A stretch of 64,000 nt of DNA from contig NZ_JAHUZE010000003.1 in assembly GCF_019218265.1 (NCBI RefSeq), positions 434,001 through 498,000 of the forward strand. The letters run 5' to 3'. How positions within the stretch are numbered: the stretch's first letter is position 1; each line of letters begins with the position of its first letter. Source of the stretch: Maritimibacter dapengensis (GTDB taxonomy: Bacteria; Pseudomonadota; Alphaproteobacteria; Rhodobacterales; Rhodobacteraceae). This document shows positions 56,636 to 64,000 of the stretch, piece by piece. A program made the translations under genes and the position numbers. The notes under the pieces are model-generated. The model was not told the origin of the DNA, did no database searches, and saw only the letters and a list, made by a program, of their open reading frames with translations.

Positions 56636-56701
56636 ATGAGTGCTTCGACGAAAGTTGTCTCCGCGTATGAGGAAAGCTACGTGCACGGTATCCGCGAATG
56701 A
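56636..56701 (+). CDS. Putative 21-residue leader peptide coupled to the receiver gene
   Basis: A short reading frame encodes MSASTKVVSAYEESYVHGIRE. GGGAGG stands nine bases before its ATG (an in-frame ATG at 56627 is also possible), and its TGA stop overlaps the ATG of the receiver gene (ATGA at 56698-56701). The receiver gene has no clear ribosome-binding site of its own, so translation through this small frame would explain its expression. No family is recognised. Confidence 0.5.
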   Translation: MSASTKVVSAYEESYVHGIRE

Positions 56702-57090
56702 ACAAGCTAGAGAGAATCCTTCACGTCGATGACGATGAGGATATCCGCGCGCTCACGAAGATGGCGCTCGAAATGGTCGGGCATTACCAGGTCCAGCAGT
56801 TCGAGTCCGGCGAAGACGCACTCAATTCATCCGAGGATCTTGTCCCTCAATTGTTCCTGCTCGATTACATGATGCCGGGCATCAGCGGGGTCGAGCTCTG
56901 GCGCAAACTACGTGATATTCCCGGTCTCGAAGATGTGCCGGCCGTATTCATCACGGCAAAGTCGGAAGACACCTTCGCGGAAAACCTGGTCGATGAGGGC
57001 GCTTTGGCGGTAATCGTGAAGCCGTTCGAAATCGCTCGGCTCTGCGAACTGATCGAAGAAGCGTGGCAGAAGCATCAATCCGACGCCTGA
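56698..57090 (+). CDS. Single-domain response regulator
   Basis: A 130-residue receiver with no output domain. HVDDDEDIRAL, phosphorylated Asp56 in LFLLDYMMPGISG, FITAKSE (Thr switch) and VIVKPFE are all intact. Such CheY-like proteins shuttle phosphate between a kinase and an Hpt protein or act by protein contact. It lies between the membrane kinase and a convergent Hpt gene, so kinase to receiver to Hpt is the simplest relay. Confidence 0.9.
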   Translation: MNKLERILHVDDDEDIRALTKMALEMVGHYQVQQFESGEDALNSSEDLVPQLFLLDYMMPGISGVELWRKLRDIPGLEDVPAVFITAKSEDTFAENLVDEGALAVIVKPFEIARLCELIEEAWQKHQSDA

Positions 57091-57172
57091 GGCCGGACCG
57101 TTACCATCCTGAATGAGCGCGTGAAAGCTGCGACGTCGGTCCGCACAGATCGCGTAGGCCGCTGCAGGACCG

Positions 57173-57664
57173 TTAGTCGGCAGTTACGCCGTACTCTGCC
57201 TTGATCGCTTCGATCATGACCATAAGTTGCCGGATCTGCGCTATCACGACATCACGTCCCACCGAGACATCGTTCGACTTGTAAGCGGCAAGCGTTGCCT
57301 CGGTCCGTCGCGCTGCTGCACCCAGCTCCGAGTACCCAAGCGTGTGGCCCACGCCGGCGATCCGGTGCGAAACAAAAGACGCGTCGTCGAAAAGGGCTTT
57401 TTGCTGCTCTGGCTTGGCGTCCGACATGATCGCCGACCTGAGCCGCGCGTGATATCCCGTCAACTTGCCTACGAACTCGCCCCGGATCTTTTCGACAGCG
57501 GGGGAAAGCGCAGCGAGGGCGGCTCTGGATTTCTCCTGATACGAGCGGGAAGACCCGCCGACATTCCTGCCCAAAACCTTGTCCCTTTGTCCTAGTCTCA
57601 GTCCCCGCGCCGTGGGTTGATCCCGCAACACTTTGTCCCCGCGGGGAAAATCGTCCGACCGCAT
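57173..57664 (-). CDS. Hpt (histidine phosphotransfer) domain protein
   Basis: A 163-residue protein whose C-terminal half is an Hpt four-helix domain: KIRGEFVGKLTGYHARL, then the phosphorylated histidine in FVSHRIAGVGHTLGYSEL, and AAARRTEATLAAY. The N-terminal 60 residues are basic and contain a repeated RDKVL/GDKVL element. I chose the ATG at 57664, behind TGAGGGTATT; an in-frame ATG at 57721 would add 19 residues that contain a third, weaker copy (GDTIL). It ends 13 bases past the preceding receiver/GGDEF-like gene on the same strand. Confidence 0.78.
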   Translation of the reverse strand: MRSDDFPRGDKVLRDQPTARGLRLGQRDKVLGRNVGGSSRSYQEKSRAALAALSPAVEKIRGEFVGKLTGYHARLRSAIMSDAKPEQQKALFDDASFVSHRIAGVGHTLGYSELGAAARRTEATLAAYKSNDVSVGRDVVIAQIRQLMVMIEAIKAEYGVTAD

Positions 57665-57790
57665 AATACCCTCACCCAATATCGTATCGCCATTGAATTG
57701 CGATAACCGTTTCAGGACCATCAAAGGTGCAGCCCGCAACGTGGCCAGACAGCCGAAGTCAGGGCGGCCCGCGTTCAAAACGCGCTTCGA

Positions 57791-59116
57791 TCATCCATTA
57801 GAAAAATTTAGTTTCTTCGACTTCCCCTGTGGTCTGCTGTTATCTCCCCCGGCTTCGGGAAGCATCCCTGTCGCGTCACCGGAGCCCGGCCTGAAAGGGT
57901 TTTCAACCTTTTTTGATTTTCCGCCCGGGAACGCCTTCGACGGATCTCCGGACCCCTGTCTCTTGGCCTTGTTCTGACGTTTCTTGAAAATGCTGGGCGG
58001 AGACTTCCGGTCGCTTGCGAGAGAAAGCTTAGGGTGTTCGCCGACTTCCGTGTTCAATTGCTCGCGCAGTAATTGTGCGAATTCGGCCCTCAAATCGTCC
58101 TGCAGGTCCTCCGACCCGGAACCACCCATGGCACCTTCATCCCGGAACCCGAGCGAGAACCGCCGTTTCGGTTCCGGCGCGGCAACAGGGTTGGCTTTTA
58201 GGCGAACATTCTCGATCGCGGTCCACGTCGCCTTGCTCAGTTCACCGCGGGTCGGGAGGCGGATCGGCGAGCCGGGGGCCAGCACGACCGTTGCGGCCGG
58301 CGGCAGTTTGGCCGTGTGCTTGCCTTCGCTCTCCGCAATCGCGACGGTGATTTCTTCTCCGAGAGCCTTGATGACGTGTTGCCCCTTGCGTGGGATCACA
58401 CCCCCGAACTCACCCGCGCCACGGTAGGCGATATAGGCGTCATAGCTGTCGAGACGATCAATGATCGCGGCGGCGACCGACCTGAGGAAGTTCTTGAACT
58501 CGAGCGGAGGCAGAATCCTGTGCAGGGTCTCCACATTGCGGATTTTCGCGGCAAACACTGTGGTCCGGAAAAGCGCGCTCCGACCGGACTGATACAGGTA
58601 GTTCTCGAAGGCCGGATACCGAAGCAGCCGATCCATCTTGCCGAGGTCGATCGCCTCGTCGAGATCGTGCTGCGTCGTGCGATCGAGCACTTCGATCAGC
58701 GAGTCGATGACATCCGCACTCTCTGCCAACGACTTACGCTCGTTGATAAGCTGCTCCGCGATACCCAGGCGAACGATGATCTCGGTCGCATCCAGTGGTT
58801 TGGTCAGGTAATCGCTCGCACCGGCCGAGAACGCACGGTCGATATAGGATTTCTCCGACATGGATGTGAGCATCAGGATCGGCGTTTCCGCGTGCTGGGG
58901 CGTTTCCCGGATCTTCCGGCAAAGCTCGATCCCGTCCATGCCCGGCATCTGAATGTCGAGCAGGAAGCAGGTGTAGGGTTTCTTCGCTTCGGCGATCAGC
59001 TCCAGCGCACGCTCGGCGGATTCACACGTTTGCACCTCGCCGTATTCGGCGCTCACAAGGATTTCCTTGAGCAGGTCACGAACGATTTTATCGTCATCGA
59101 CAGCAAGAATTTTCAT
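57791..59116 (-). CDS. Response regulator: receiver plus degenerate GGDEF-like domain with repetitive basic tail (paralogue 2)
   Basis: A 441-residue protein. Receiver: VDDDKIVRD, Asp54 in CFLLDIQMPGMDG, MLTSMSE, and YLTKPLD. The middle domain (about residues 175-315) has the GGDEF layout, but the active-site motif is YRGAGEF, so catalysis is unlikely. The last 110 residues are low-complexity and basic, with two imperfect repeats (GSGDPSKAFPGGKSKK and GSGDATGMLPEAGG...GKSKK). Paralogue of 51703-52827. The ATG at 59116 is chosen by alignment with that paralogue; an in-frame ATG at 59185 has no better upstream signal. Confidence 0.82.
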   Translation of the reverse strand: MKILAVDDDKIVRDLLKEILVSAEYGEVQTCESAERALELIAEAKKPYTCFLLDIQMPGMDGIELCRKIRETPQHAETPILMLTSMSEKSYIDRAFSAGASDYLTKPLDATEIIVRLGIAEQLINERKSLAESADVIDSLIEVLDRTTQHDLDEAIDLGKMDRLLRYPAFENYLYQSGRSALFRTTVFAAKIRNVETLHRILPPLEFKNFLRSVAAAIIDRLDSYDAYIAYRGAGEFGGVIPRKGQHVIKALGEEITVAIAESEGKHTAKLPPAATVVLAPGSPIRLPTRGELSKATWTAIENVRLKANPVAAPEPKRRFSLGFRDEGAMGGSGSEDLQDDLRAEFAQLLREQLNTEVGEHPKLSLASDRKSPPSIFKKRQNKAKRQGSGDPSKAFPGGKSKKVENPFRPGSGDATGMLPEAGGDNSRPQGKSKKLNFSNG

Positions 59117-59405
59117 TGTTGGGCCGTCCGATTTTGCAGGGCGTCCGCTCGTGCGGCCACCACGGTAGGTTGAGAAGAGCGTCATGCGCTCGTTGATTGA
59201 TTAAGAGTTTCCTGCCGGAATTCGCCGATACTTGGGCAAGAGTGCGACCAGATCGCGGTGGCACGTCCTTTTGAGCGCGGATATCAGCCGATCAGCGAGA
59301 ATTCGCGCATTACGTGAGGGTCAGGTAACATGACCCGCGCACGGGTTGTGGGAAACCGCGAACGCCCGTCATCCGCCTTTCGGCGCGCGGCTGGTTCGAC
59401 GCCCG

Positions 59406-60188
59406 CTACGGCGTCTGAACCACCTGTGTTGACCCGTCCGGCGCAATTACGACCGCCGACAAATGCCCGGTCGCGTAGGCGCCGGTATCGACACCGATCT
59501 TGCCGCGATAGGCCTCGACCTCTGGAACGATGGTGTGACCATGAATAATCCATGTCCCATCCGCCCTGGTCCGCGCCTGGAATTTCCGATGGCCCCAATG
59601 CAGGTGCCTGGTCTGTTGCATGGCGATTGGAACATCCGGGTCCGCTCCGGCGTGTACGACCGCAACGTTGCCCGACTGGAAGCGGTCAGGAAGCTCTTTC
59701 AACCAGTCGACCGTTCCCCCCAGAGCATTCACGAACCGATCCCGCGCCGTGACAAGGTCGGTGCCCGACGAAATGTCCGATATGCCCCCGACTCCGAAAC
59801 TCGCAAGTGTTTGCAGCCCACCATTTCGTAGCCAACGAGCACCATGCTCCTCCGGTCGGTCGACGAAATCGAGCAGCATCGCTTCGTGATTGCCCGAAAG
59901 ACAGATCATGCGGCCCGACTTCGCTTCGCTTTGCAATCGGTCCAGCGTTTCGCGGCTCTGTTCCCCTCGGTCGACATAATCGCCGACCGTGACGATCGTC
60001 ATGTCCCTCTCGCCAACCGCATCCAGCTTATCGAGTAGGCGAGACAGCAGTTCGTCGCATCCGTGAATATCACCGATGATCGCAATCGTTCGCTCTGGCG
60101 CAAGCGGCGCCGTGAAGGCGGGACCGGGATCAGCGTCATCGGCCCCACGACGCCCACTACCTCCGAAAAGCCTGCCGAAAAGTGACAT
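59406..60188 (-). CDS. PPP-family metallophosphatase (serine/threonine protein phosphatase-like)
   Basis: A 260-residue metallophosphoesterase with the three PPP signatures: GDIHGCDEL, VGDYVDRGEQSRETL and LSGNHEAML, then HGHTIVPEVEAYRGKIGVDTGA. The closest well-known relatives are bacterial PrpA/PphA-like protein phosphatases and ApaH. In front of a polysaccharide tyrosine-kinase locus a regulatory role is conceivable, but substrate class cannot be set. Divergent from the Wzc-like gene with a 256-base gap that holds no gene. Confidence 0.83.
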   Translation of the reverse strand: MSLFGRLFGGSGRRGADDADPGPAFTAPLAPERTIAIIGDIHGCDELLSRLLDKLDAVGERDMTIVTVGDYVDRGEQSRETLDRLQSEAKSGRMICLSGNHEAMLLDFVDRPEEHGARWLRNGGLQTLASFGVGGISDISSGTDLVTARDRFVNALGGTVDWLKELPDRFQSGNVAVVHAGADPDVPIAMQQTRHLHWGHRKFQARTRADGTWIIHGHTIVPEVEAYRGKIGVDTGAYATGHLSAVVIAPDGSTQVVQTP

Positions 60189-60444
60189 CGTCCTACCTTC
60201 GTTGCCCTCATGCGATCTAGCTCAACCGCGCCTGAGCATCAAATGAAGATCCCCCTGGAGTGTCGAAGCAAACTCTGGTCCTCCAGTTGAACGGTCCTTC
60301 CCCTTCCATCGCAACAGCGCCGATGCACGAAGTCCGACCTTTGGCTCTCTCAACGCAGAACGCGTTGACGGCGAAAACATAACTATTTAACTCAATCTAT
60401 GATTGTGGGCCAAAAACGGCCCGAGATCCAGGCGGAGCGATTGG

Positions 60445-62550
60445 ATGAATTACGGGTCACAGCGGGAATTCGAACGCGGCATACAGGAGCCCGCCCCGCA
60501 TGAGATTGACCTGCTCGAACTGTTCGCAACCATCTGGCGGGGGAAAGGCCGGGTCTTGGCCGCGGCAATCGTCGCCATGATCGCGGGCGCATATTACGCG
60601 TATGGAGTCGCGACACCCACCTACACCGCGCGCGCCAGTGTCGCGTTGGAAAACCGGCAGGAACAGATGATCGAGCTAGAGTCGGTCATGTCCGGGCTGT
60701 CCGGCGACCAAGCGACGATCAACACCGAAAGCGAAATCCTCCGCTCGCGCCGGCTGGCGCAGAAGCTCGTGGTGCAACAGGGCCTTACCGACGACCCCGA
60801 GTTCAACCCTTTCATCCGCCCGTCACGCACCTACTCGATCTCAGGCCTGAAGGAACGGCTACTTGGCCAAGTCCCTCAAACGCCGACCGAAAAGCGCGTC
60901 CTTGACGTGACAACGAACAACCTCATGTCCGCGATCTCTGTGTCCAATGTTCGCTCGAGCTATGTTTTCAACATTCAACTGGTCACGACTGATCCCGAGA
61001 AATCAGCACGCCTCGCGAACGGGTTGGCGGACTTGTATATCGAAGATCAGATCGTTCTGAAGAACGAAGCGACCGAACGCGCCATCTCGTGGCTTTCGCA
61101 ACGAGTTGCCACGCTTCAATCTGAGCTGGAGATCGCAGAACAGAAGGCACAGGATTTCGCCGCGCAGACCACTCTGGTCAATTCCGAAACGCTCGAAGCT
61201 TTGGGCCTGCAGGTCAAGAATGTTCGGGCGCGCATCGCAGACGTCCGCGCCACACGCGACGAAGGCGCCATCAGGATTGCCGAAATGGAAGCCGCCCGCG
61301 AATCCGGCGAAACCGAAGTCATGCGCTTGGCCGCGTCGGACAGCAGGTTTGACCAGCTCGCCGATCAACGCACGTCAAAGGCCGCACTTCTGATCCGCTT
61401 TGACGAGGTGCTGTCCGCGATAAAAGCGGATCACCAGCGAGCGGCACTTCAATTGTCATCGCTCCAGTCCGGCCTCGCGCGGCTCGAGTCCAACTTCGAC
61501 GAACAATCCACCGACCTCGTCAAACTCGAACAGCTCCAGCGCGAAGCGGGCGCCGCCCGGTCGCTTTACGAGTTCTTTCTGACCCGAATGAAGGAAACGG
61601 CCGTCCAGACCGGGATGCAACAGGCCGACAGCCGGCTTCTGTCCGAGGCGATTGAGCCTAACGGCCCCTCCGCGCCCCGGACGTCGCTCGTGCTCGTTCT
61701 GTCCGGGATGCTCGGTTTGATGGGCGGGGTAGGCTCGGTCCTCGTGCGCGAAATGAAGCAGGATTCGTTCCGTACCGCGGAGGATCTCGCACAGACGACG
61801 GGGGCCTCCGTTCTCGGCCAGATTCCGTCGATCCCCGAAAAAGCGCGCAAGAACGTGCTTGAGTTCTTCATCAGGAACCCGACGTCGCCCGCAGCAGAAG
61901 CGATCCGAAACCTCCGCACGTCTCTCATGCTGTCCGACCTCGACAACCCGCCGAAAGTCATCATGACCACCTCTTCCATTCCGGGGGAGGGCAAGACGAC
62001 CAATTCCCTCGCCCTGGCGCTGAATTTCGCCGGTCTGGGCAAGAAAGTCCTGCTTCTGGAAGGAGACATTCGCCGCAGGGTGTTTGCCGAGTATTTCGAC
62101 ATTACGAACAAGTCTGGATTCCTGGGCGTGCTATCGGGCGAATCCGAGTTCGAAGACGTGGTCACGCACCATGAAGGTCTGGGCATCGACGTGCTGATCG
62201 GTGTCAAAAGCGACACTAACGCAGCCGATCTTTTTTCGTCCGAGCGGTTTGCCGAGTTCCTGAGTGAATGTCGTGACCGCTACGACATTGTGGTCATCGA
62301 CACCGCCCCGGTGCTCGTCGTCCCCGATTCCCGCATCATCGCGCATCACGTGGACGCCATCGTGTTCACCGTGAAGTGGGATGCGACAACGAAGGTGCAG
62401 GTTACCTCGGCGCTGCGCCAGTTCGAAATGGTCGGAAAGCCGGTGACGGGTCTCGCACTCAGCCAGATCGACCCCAAGGGCATGCAACGATACGGCTACG
62501 GCGGTCGCTACGGCGCTTACGCCGCCTATGGATCAGACTACGACCAATAA
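60445..62550 (+). CDS. Wzc/ExoP-like polysaccharide chain-length regulator with tyrosine kinase domain
   Basis: A 701-residue inner-membrane protein. A Wzz domain starts with a transmembrane helix (VLAAAIVAMIAGAYYAYGVA), followed by long periplasmic coiled coils, and a second helix near LVLVLSGMLGLMGGVGSVL. The cytoplasmic BY-kinase has Walker A SSIPGEGKTTNSLALAL, Walker A' VLLLEGDIRRR (Glu-Gly-Asp rather than the usual DxD) and Walker B VVIDTAPVL. The C-terminus is a tyrosine cluster (YGYGGRYGAYAAYGSDYDQ), the expected autophosphorylation site. It controls export and length of exopolysaccharide. ATG at 60445 follows GGAG. Confidence 0.9.
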   Translation: MNYGSQREFERGIQEPAPHEIDLLELFATIWRGKGRVLAAAIVAMIAGAYYAYGVATPTYTARASVALENRQEQMIELESVMSGLSGDQATINTESEILRSRRLAQKLVVQQGLTDDPEFNPFIRPSRTYSISGLKERLLGQVPQTPTEKRVLDVTTNNLMSAISVSNVRSSYVFNIQLVTTDPEKSARLANGLADLYIEDQIVLKNEATERAISWLSQRVATLQSELEIAEQKAQDFAAQTTLVNSETLEALGLQVKNVRARIADVRATRDEGAIRIAEMEAARESGETEVMRLAASDSRFDQLADQRTSKAALLIRFDEVLSAIKADHQRAALQLSSLQSGLARLESNFDEQSTDLVKLEQLQREAGAARSLYEFFLTRMKETAVQTGMQQADSRLLSEAIEPNGPSAPRTSLVLVLSGMLGLMGGVGSVLVREMKQDSFRTAEDLAQTTGASVLGQIPSIPEKARKNVLEFFIRNPTSPAAEAIRNLRTSLMLSDLDNPPKVIMTTSSIPGEGKTTNSLALALNFAGLGKKVLLLEGDIRRRVFAEYFDITNKSGFLGVLSGESEFEDVVTHHEGLGIDVLIGVKSDTNAADLFSSERFAEFLSECRDRYDIVVIDTAPVLVVPDSRIIAHHVDAIVFTVKWDATTKVQVTSALRQFEMVGKPVTGLALSQIDPKGMQRYGYGGRYGAYAAYGSDYDQ

Positions 62551-62944
62551 TCCCGCTCAATTCGGTCCAGTTGATGCGCGGCGCTCCGCCGACCGCGACC
62601 CCCAGAAGGGAAAAGGACTGGTTTTCCTTAACGTGTTTGGTGGGTCTCGTTAACAATTCTAGGTTGAATCAAGTTTGACCGCATGAGAGTATCTGCCTCA
62701 AATCTCCTTGGAGATGTTTTGCTCGGTATTTACACACGCATAAAGTGCAAATGCCGAAGTCACCGCGGACAGGAAAACCCAGGGATAATGTTGAGTGCGT
62801 AGTGCCAATGACCGAATACATTCCGGGCTTGATCCATCGTCGAACTCGCTTTTGCCGAACCCTTTGGCCGGTCTCGGTCCTCTTGCGGCTGTCGCTCGCA
62901 TTCGGTTCGCGTCCAGCGACAGCGAACACGGCGGCAATCCTGCC
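62551..62944. other. Intergenic region without a convincing gene (394 bases)
   Basis: The gap between the Wzc-like gene and the sugar transferase gene contains an AT-rich stretch (about 62625-62700) that may hold the promoter of the downstream pair. Short frames here show no family resemblance. No terminator-like hairpin with a T-run was found after the Wzc-like gene. Confidence 0.5.
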
Positions 62945-63535
62945 ATGACGCGCCGCGACCAAACACTCAAACGCGCGATGGATCTGACGTTCTCCGTCGC
63001 CGGACTGATCGTTCTTTGGCCGGTCATTCTCTTGACGGCGGTCCTCGCGCGTTGGGACACCGGAGCCAGCGGGATCTTTCGGCAGGAACGCATCGGAAGG
63101 CATGGCAGACGCTTTCGGTTGCTGAAAGTGCGGACGATGCGCCCGGTCGACGGCACGACGATAACAACCTGCCTTGACGATAGGATCACACCCCTCGGCG
63201 CGAAATTGCGGCGCCTGAAGCTCGACGAGTTGCCTCAGCTCTGGAATGTGCTGCGCGGCGACATGTCTCTCGTCGGTCCCCGGCCCGACGTTCCCGGCTG
63301 GGCGGACCGGCTCGAAGGCGACGCCAGAGCACTTCTCGCCTTGCGCCCCGGCATCACCGGTCCGGCCACCCTTCGCTTCCGTGAGGAGGAAAAAATCCTC
63401 GGTGCCGCAAGCGATCCCGAACGCCACAACGCAGAAGTCATATGGCCCGAAAAGGTCCGTTTGAACCTTGCATACATGGAAGAGTGGAGCCTCCGAGGTG
63501 ACGTCGACTACATCGCAAGAACGGTGTTCGGATGA
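62945..63535 (+). CDS. Initiating sugar transferase (undecaprenyl-phosphate sugar-1-phosphate transferase)
   Basis: A 196-residue small-form phosphoglycosyltransferase (ExoY/PglC type) that loads the first sugar onto undecaprenyl phosphate. The re-entrant membrane helix is MDLTFSVAGLIVLWPVILLTA; catalytic and signature motifs are FRQERIGRHGRRFRLLKVRTM, KLDELPQLWNVLRGDMSLVGPRPD and LALRPGITGPATLRF. ATG at 62945; farther upstream in-frame sequence does not look coding. It overlaps the following sulfotransferase gene by ATGA. Confidence 0.9.
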   Translation: MTRRDQTLKRAMDLTFSVAGLIVLWPVILLTAVLARWDTGASGIFRQERIGRHGRRFRLLKVRTMRPVDGTTITTCLDDRITPLGAKLRRLKLDELPQLWNVLRGDMSLVGPRPDVPGWADRLEGDARALLALRPGITGPATLRFREEEKILGAASDPERHNAEVIWPEKVRLNLAYMEEWSLRGDVDYIARTVFG

Positions 63536-64000
63536 ACCGAGCCTGTGATGTTACCCTGCCGTTCACGCCGATCGTCATCATCGGCGCCGGAAGGTCAGGC
63601 ACCAACGCATTGCGCGATGCGATCACCCGTCTCGACGGCTTCGCGACGTGGCCGTGCGACGAGATCAACCCGATCTGGCGTCACGGAAACCTCGATCATC
63701 CGGATGACGAAATCCCTCGGTCAAAAGCAACGCCGCAGGTGCGCGCATACATCAGGGCCGCATTCCTTCGCATCTGGCGTCAACGAGGCAAGCCGCCGTT
63801 CGTGGTGGAAAAAACCTGCGCCAACGCATTGCGTGTGCCGTTCGTCGATGCCGTGCTTCCCGAAGCGCGCTTCATCCATATCCTGCGTGATGGCTACGAC
63901 GTCGTTGCCTCCGCGCGCAAAAGATGGCGTGGCGAGCTAGAAATGCCGGGTCTTCCTTATTTCATCGCAAAGGCACGATACGCGCCCGCCTCCGATCTGC
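63532..64000 (+). CDS. Sulfotransferase family protein (5' part, runs off the window)
   Basis: The frame is open from the ATG at 63532 to the end of the window (156 residues seen). FTPIVIIGAGRSGTNALRDAI is the PAPS 5'-phosphosulfate loop and FIHILRDGYDVVASARKRW the 3'-phosphate-binding site, as in the Sulfotransfer_3 family. Overlap with the initiating sugar transferase gene (ATGA) places it in the exopolysaccharide operon and suggests that the polymer is sulfated. Confidence 0.85.
   Translation, partial: MNRACDVTLPFTPIVIIGAGRSGTNALRDAITRLDGFATWPCDEINPIWRHGNLDHPDDEIPRSKATPQVRAYIRAAFLRIWRQRGKPPFVVEKTCANALRVPFVDAVLPEARFIHILRDGYDVVASARKRWRGELEMPGLPYFIAKARYAPASDL

Noticed and set aside
62745-62948. 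A 67-codon frame between the Wzc-like gene and the sugar transferase gene
   Set aside because: No ribosome-binding site, no family resemblance and an arginine-rich composition typical of out-of-frame GC-rich DNA.

Overview
The window reads as chromosome from a GC-rich alphaproteobacterium, most likely a marine Rhodobacteraceae (Roseobacter-group) species. The reasons are gene content and gene order recalled from that family: secA divergent from ppiC-argJ-mutT, a zinc anti-sigma/sigma pair of the ChrR-RpoE type beside an FAD oxidoreductase-DUF1365-SDR operon, a TakP-like TRAP transporter, DUF2793, and a CCCCGAAGTATTTTTGAA-type intergenic repeat. No rRNA, tRNA, CRISPR array, transposase or integrase was found.

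Layout. 1-4020: end of the nusA-ylxR-infB operon, closed by a strong terminator. 4024-10668: siroheme synthase, a TrpD2-like protein, a periplasmic CpdB-type nucleotidase, RNase D, and hpf-ptsN (without the lptCAB genes that precede hpf in many proteobacteria). 10665-20857: a surface-polysaccharide region on the minus strand (galU, three glycosyltransferases and a two-domain sulfotransferase; then cysQ-kdsB-GT2) with a divergent ABC-2 exporter permease. 20865-25647: alkB, dnaK-dnaJ with a candidate heat-shock sigma promoter, and radC. 25651-30539: envelope proteins (a PstS-like/OmpA fusion and a membrane-anchored partner) and a sulfotransferase pair downstream of secA. 30566-38414: secA, ppiC-argJ-mutT, and a gap-arsJ arsenate-detoxification pair behind a candidate Pho box. 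38422-43903: a small P-loop kinase and a dctPQM TRAP operon with its own terminators. 44110-48327: rpoE-chrR and a divergent oxidative-stress/lipid operon, driven by two mirror-image sigma-E promoters. 48418-50743: an aroE-aroQ pair and a DUF2793 protein. 51013-59116: a regulatory island with a TetR regulator, a methyltransferase plus FeeM/AHL-synthase-fold acyltransferase operon, a membrane histidine kinase, a stand-alone receiver, an Hpt protein and two receiver proteins with degenerate GGDEF domains. 59406-64000: a PPP-family phosphatase and the start of an exopolysaccharide locus (Wzc-like tyrosine kinase, sugar-1-phosphate transferase, sulfotransferase).

How the parts fit together. Three separate sulfotransferase genes, two of them beside glycosyltransferase or polysaccharide genes, share the window with CysQ, which removes the PAP by-product. 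This suggests sulfated surface glycans. KdsB, GalU and the export permease supply precursors and export. The gap-arsJ pair converts arsenate to 1-arseno-3-phosphoglycerate and exports it; its Pho-box-like repeats suggest induction on phosphate starvation, when arsenate uptake is highest. The 53-59 kb island is the best candidate for something undescribed: a predicted N-acyl-amino-acid/AHL-like synthase and methyltransferase embedded among the pieces of a multistep phosphorelay whose two output proteins have lost the GGDEF active site but kept a shared YRGxGxF signature.
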